35,614 nt of DNA from Branchiostoma floridae (taxonomy: Eukaryota > Chordata > Leptocardii > Amphioxiformes > Branchiostomatidae), in assembly GCF_000003815.2 (NCBI RefSeq), contig NC_049985.1:18314851-18350464 (forward strand). The letters run 5' to 3'. The number at the start of each line of letters is the position of its first letter. Within the stretch, counting starts at the first letter, position 1. Positions 11,801 to 17,800 of the stretch are shown one piece after another. Position numbers and translations under genes: made by a program. Below the pieces are notes generated by a model. The model had not been told where the DNA came from, did not search any database, and saw nothing but the letters and a program-made list of their open reading frames with translations.

Positions 11801-14800
11801 TTGCTATCATGTTGATACTCTAAAGTGTTAAATGACACACCTTTCCCGCAGGTCCTACCATCCCATGATGTCTAAGAAAGAGTCGGACACGCAGAAAGAC
11901 AAGTTCCTCAGGGTCGAACCGTCGGACAAGGCAAACGGCTGCTTTCTGGCGGTGCTGGCCAGGGAGGTAAGTCTGATAGAAACTGTTGTCGTTCCCTGCT
12001 AACTGTGACTAAAGTACGTTTTATGCGACTGAAGTACGTTTTATGTGAGCGTGAGGGAAGGTAAGTGATGCAGGGTTGGTGGGGAAGGCTGTGACAAGAC
12101 TTGTGAATGTGATGTGATGTACTAGTTCTGACAGAGGCTCTCACTGTGAGAATTTCTGAGCTTAGGACATAAGAGTTTTCTTTTCCACAACCAGTTTTTC
12201 TCACCTGCTGATGTTTCGATATATAGTGGCAAAAAGCAGACCTCTAATTGGAAGCTCTAAGGAAGATGTCTGACAGACATCAAAATGTCAGCAGGTGAGA
12301 AAAACTGGTTGAATGTGTAAAAGAAAACTCTTATGTCCTGTGATCTACCAACCTGATGAAATTATTTTCGGAATTTCCAGGCCAGAGGGAAATTATTCCC
12401 AAGTTCACCCCATTTTGAGGAGTCTGAGCTGGAGGGCTGTTGGTGTTAGTTTTGGTAGGCTGTTATCTAGTCTAAGATTAAGTCTTTCACACCAATTAAT
12501 TTAGTAAATCAAATTTCAGTCCTCCCTGAGAAAGTCCCTTTTCAGACCATAAGACTTACTGAGAGTGAAAAGTCGACTATGGTCCTTCATAAGTCCAAGG
12601 TTTGCAAGTGTTCTTCTGCACTTCCAGTAGCTGTAAGTTTCTTTCACATAATGGGGTGAAAGATCCATGAGCAAGTTAGAGGAACTTAGATATTTATGGT
12701 TTGCCACACAACAAGATTTTCAGGCTTGCATTTGTATGCAATGTACAAGGGAATCCAAGTTCTTGCAGTCCCACACATTTCCACTAGAGGGCATCAGTGA
12801 CTGGTAGGGTTCGGACCCTGTTGTGCAGCAGAAATTGCTGCAGTTCTTTACAGCACCACTAGGAGGCGTACATGTAAAACACGGGAAAGGACACATCACA
12901 TCTGTTTGTAGCATGGTGGATCAAGAGAGTGCCATGTGTTGACTCCCAAGCAGCTGTTTTTGCAATAAGGACATTCAAGTACTAATTGCCTAAGGCTAAG
13001 ACAGACACTTGGTCATCCAAGCTATTCATACATCATCATATCGTGCCAGTACGGCCTTCTCATTAGCCTTCTCATTAGCTTCTAGCAGGTGCCGGTTGGA
13101 GGTGTTGAGGCCCAATACACAGTCCTGTGTAATGTGTCCCATAGTTTGGGTAGGGTGGCCACAACGACACTCAGCTGAGTTCACCCGTCCCCATTTCAGT
13201 AGATTGTCTCTGGTCCTACCTACTCCGCACCCGGCTCTGTTCAGGTCCACCCATTCCCTTCAGGGTAGGTGAGTGCCATGAGGAAGGGACTCACAAGGGG
13301 TCTGGAGATCTCCATTTGGTTGAAGACTTTGATGTTGCTAACGCATTTTCTTCAAACCCAGTGGAACGCGAAGCACTGGCTGCCGACCGGCGGGGACCTG
13401 CTCTCTCCCCCCACCCTGGGGAAGCGAGGGAAACGCGGAAAAGTTCGACATTTTATTTTCTATGTATTCCGGTGGAGCAAGTACTCTAAGATCTTGAAAA
13501 AAAAAGTCTTCAGTGTGTGAACAACTGTCTTTAAGAAATAAAATTGGCTTTATCAGACCAAAAACAATGTCCTGGTCTGTTTTTTTCGATACGCGAAAGA
13601 GCAGTCACCTTTGTGTTGCTTGAAGACACAGCTTGACTTATTTTCAAGATTTTGGGGACACTTGTACTCTGTCAAGCCTGAGAATTTCAGGTCACATTTC
13701 TACAAACACTGGACAAAATTGTCACTAAAAGCACTGCAAACCTCCTGATAATGGAAGTAAACTCCTAGCTAGGTGTGTCAGAGAATAAACTGAAATTGAC
13801 CATGTAATAGCACTGATAAGGTTGCAAGTTCTTACGATGGAAATCAGCACTTTCACCAATAAAGTGAAGTGAAAGAATCAGTTTACACAATAGCACAATC
13901 CATGACTTTGGGTGTGCGGCACGTTTTGTAAAGGTCATCTAAATCACAAGTTAGATTTGAAAGCAAGAACTGGTGAAACTAAAGCTGGCACATGTTGACG
14001 TGAAACAAGAACTGGTGAAGCAAAAGCACATGTTGACATGAATCCAGACCCGACACATTGATATCTATTCATCAGATAAAGAGGTCTCGCAGCAAATCAA
14101 GGAAGGCCAAAGGAAAAACACCTGAGTCAAGGGAAAACACAAAGGTAAACCCAACATACATGTAATAAACTACAGATGCACTGGTCTTCTGGTAACTTTT
14201 TAAAATTTTCACAATGTCTAAAATTTAAGCATCTCCCTTTTTTGCAAAATAAAATCTCAGAAATGGAGAAAACTTCTAATTTTTTGTAAAGTTTTGTACC
14301 TTTTATGTAAAGTTATACCACTTTCCCGTGATATTTTTTTATTGGCACAAACAAGACATTAGTTCCTCCTTTGTTTTTAAAACATTTTTAGTGAAATACT
14401 TGATAATCTTTGGTGATATTGATGATTAAAAAATGTCCATATGACTCAGAAGACAGATGCTGCCACTCAGACCTCAGCTGATCAACAAGATGACACAGGA
14501 GAGGATGAGGTGAAGTAAAAAAAAGAAACATGTGGTTGCCATGGTTACGAGGCAATTTCCTCACAGTTTGAGCTTTTTTTGTTGCTGTCTATTTTCACAT
14601 CAACCGCACAAACAAACAAGCATGTCAAAGTTTTTATAGAAGTAAGCAAACTTGTGACTTCCCTAAAAGATCACATGTAATACCTTAAGTTTGTTTCAGT
14701 GCTAAACAATGATTTAACAATCTGATGAGCTTATCAGTATTGAGAAAGACTGCAACTGTTTACAATAAAAAATCTTTAAAGCATGATTTCCAACAAACTC

Positions 14801-17800
14801 AGACTACAGGAGATGCCAATGATGAGGGTGAGAATGAGACAGAAACGCAGGAGAGCCACCAGGAAGAACCTGCTAACAAAGTGGTAAACAGTCAGCTACA
14901 GCTGCTTATAATCCTCCAGTGTGCAGTGATGGGGACATGTGGGGCCTATGGTTAAATTAGTAATGATTGATCAGATCTAAATGAACTAAATTGCTCTGAT
15001 TATGATTGTACCAAGAAATGTAGAATTTGGGTCATTTTGTCAAGGACAAATCTAAAAACAAACTAAAAAGCAATCAATAAAAATCGACATTTACCACACC
15101 CACTATTCACAAGTTTGCAGTGACCATCACATGTGCTGCCTGATTTGCAGTATGATATTTACCAAGATTGACAATCACCAAATTTTATATGATAAAATTG
15201 ATAACACCTTGATGATTAAACCACCAAAGAGAGTATTACTAACTGCTTTTTGGTGAACCAGAGAAAGTCTACCGACAACTGTAGATTTTGGTATATTTTG
15301 AGTCAGAATGACCGTCTCTGTAAAACTTTTGTATGAACCAGGACACTATTCACCAGTTTGCAGTGATCATCACATGTACTGCCTGATTTGCAGTATAATA
15401 ATTACCAAGATTGACGATCACCAGATTTTGATAAACTAAACCACTAAAGAAGGTGTACCAACAAACGTAGATTTGGGTATATTTTGAGTCACACTTACCT
15501 CATTTTTGGAAGTCAGAATGGTCGTTAGTGTGAAACCTTCTGTATGCACCAGGCGGAAACCTTTATCGGCTTCCTGCAGGACGCAGCTGGGATTCCCTTC
15601 AGGGAGATGGACGATGATGATGATGAGGAGGTAACTTTGCGGTTACACGAGTGTGGAAAATTTGTGCAACCAACATATTCCATCATAAAGTTTTCTCTAA
15701 CAAGTTTTTTTCCATTTCATCTGCTGGAAAATGGCAAAGGCGGCACTGTTTGCAATCTACGAAAACCTAAAATTGTTCTGTCAGCATTGTTGTGGCACAA
15801 TTGCTAAAAATTTGTTTAAACAACATTTTTCACCTTAAAGGTTTCTCACCCAAGTTTGTGTCATGTTCATCAGAGTTTGCTGTGATATTTCAATTAGCTG
15901 TTTGAAATCCACAATAGCTGTGTGTGTTTGATCTACTTTCCAACAGAAACTACTTTTTAGCAGCTAACTTCTCACCTAAATTTTCATGATAAAATTTTTT
16001 GATCTCATCATTTTTAGTTCCAAAATCACAGATACTTGGTTTCAGCACCAAGGACAGAGACTGTCAGAAATTGTGCAAGTCCATTTATATTCTTTCAAAG
16101 CTGCTAAATACATACCAGCAAAAAAGTTTCATCTCATCATCGAGACACAATTTTTTCCCTTTCTTTCTGCGGCATTTATGTTATCAATGGTTCGCCTTCA
16201 GGCAGTGACGGACGTCCATACTAAAGATGAGGGTGGGATGTCCCTGTAACTGTGAGGCAGACACACATTATGTTGGACAGTGGAACACAACATTTCTCCC
16301 TTTTTATCCAGGTTTCCAATGAGTCTAGCCCTGCAAGCGAGCGCTCCCCCTCTCCTGCATATCAAGTGCCTTTCAACTCTGTAATATCCTTTCATCACGA
16401 CGGGCACCCTCTAGATCTGCCGTGGACACCCCTGGAAACTCCTGATCCTGAAGATGGGCACAGTTTACCACGGACACCCCTGGAAACTCCTGACCATGGA
16501 AAAGGGCATAGCCTACCACAGACGCCCCAGGAAACTCCTGACTACAAAGACAGGCACAGCCTACCACTGACGCCTCTGGAAACTCCCACAGAAGAGAACT
16601 GGGAACAAGCTTCAAGCCACGGTGACACTCACAACAAATCTCAGGCATTCCAAGAAACAGCTTTGGAAGAAACTACAGAACAAACTATTGAAGCATCTTT
16701 AAAGTTTCCAACTCCTGGCAACCAAAGCCCTGGAGATTCAAAGGAAGACAACAAGAGTAGCAAGACTAACAAGCAATCTGAGGTAGAAGACGTCACAGCA
16801 GTTCCAAAGGCTCCAAGCCCAGGCTCTGGTGACAAAGATAACATAGAGAAAAACAGTCCATGGAGTGCTGATTCAGAAGACAGGCCACTGAGCGTCCCCC
16901 TTGTACAGAGCGATAACCCCACACCGGAGGGTAAGCATGAGGAATCAGGACATGGGGATGTTACATCACCAGAGCTGAGCAAGTCACCTGGACCAAGAGG
17001 AGAGGGAGATGGGGAGTCTGTCACATCCGGGGAGCATCTGCAGGGTAGCTGCATCTCTGCAGCGGACAGCGACACGCACCTGGGCACAGGTGAGTCTGTC
17101 ACATCAGGGGAGCATCTGCAGGGCAGCCACACCTCTGCAGCTGACAGAGATGCACACCTGGGCACAGGTGGGGCTGTCACACCTGGAGGTGACACGACAA
17201 AAGGTACCATGGCGCCAGGAGGCAGCACAAAAAAGGGTACCAAAAAACTTAAAGGTACCACAACACCTAAAGGTACCACAACACCTAAAGGTACCACAGC
17301 ATCTAAATGTACCACAGCATCTAAAGGTACCACAACACCAGGAGGTACCACAACAAAAGGTGGCATGCCTTCTGATGGTACCACAACAAAGGATACCACA
17401 ACACTTAAAGGTACCACAGCATCTAAGTGTTCCACAACACCTGATGGTACCATGACAAAAGATGAAGGTGACGAGAACAAGTCCCCATCTCCTGACACGA
17501 CCGACCCCTCCCCTTCTCCATCCGGCCCGATGTCTGCGCGATCGCGGAGCGTTGCCGAAGCCAGGAAGGCGGACCTGCGCCGGAGCCGGGGACCTGTGTA
17601 CGTGGGGCAGGAGGGCTCATCATCATCATCATCTCCGTGTCCACCCCTGACTCCAGTCGAGGGCCCAGAGGGAACGGTTTGGGTCCGTAGCCTGTCCATC
17701 ACGGGGGTAACAACCGCAGAACTAGCTTAGCAAACACACTGCAAGGGTGGAGTAGATTCACCAGGATAGTGTCACCACGGTGTTGGACACTACATTGTAC

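Larger units (their letters stand above)
11967..13361. other. Intron with hairpin element, repeat copy 2 and LINE remnant
   Basis: This intron holds the element at 12164-12339, dispersed repeat copy 2 near 12427-12610 and a reverse-transcriptase remnant at 13026-13266. Nothing was recognised in 12611-13025. Confidence 0.6.

Noticed and set aside
16641-17702. 353-residue minus-strand open frame rich in valine and VVVP repeats
   Set aside because: It is antisense to the Thr-rich repeats of exon a14. The repeat composition keeps it open.
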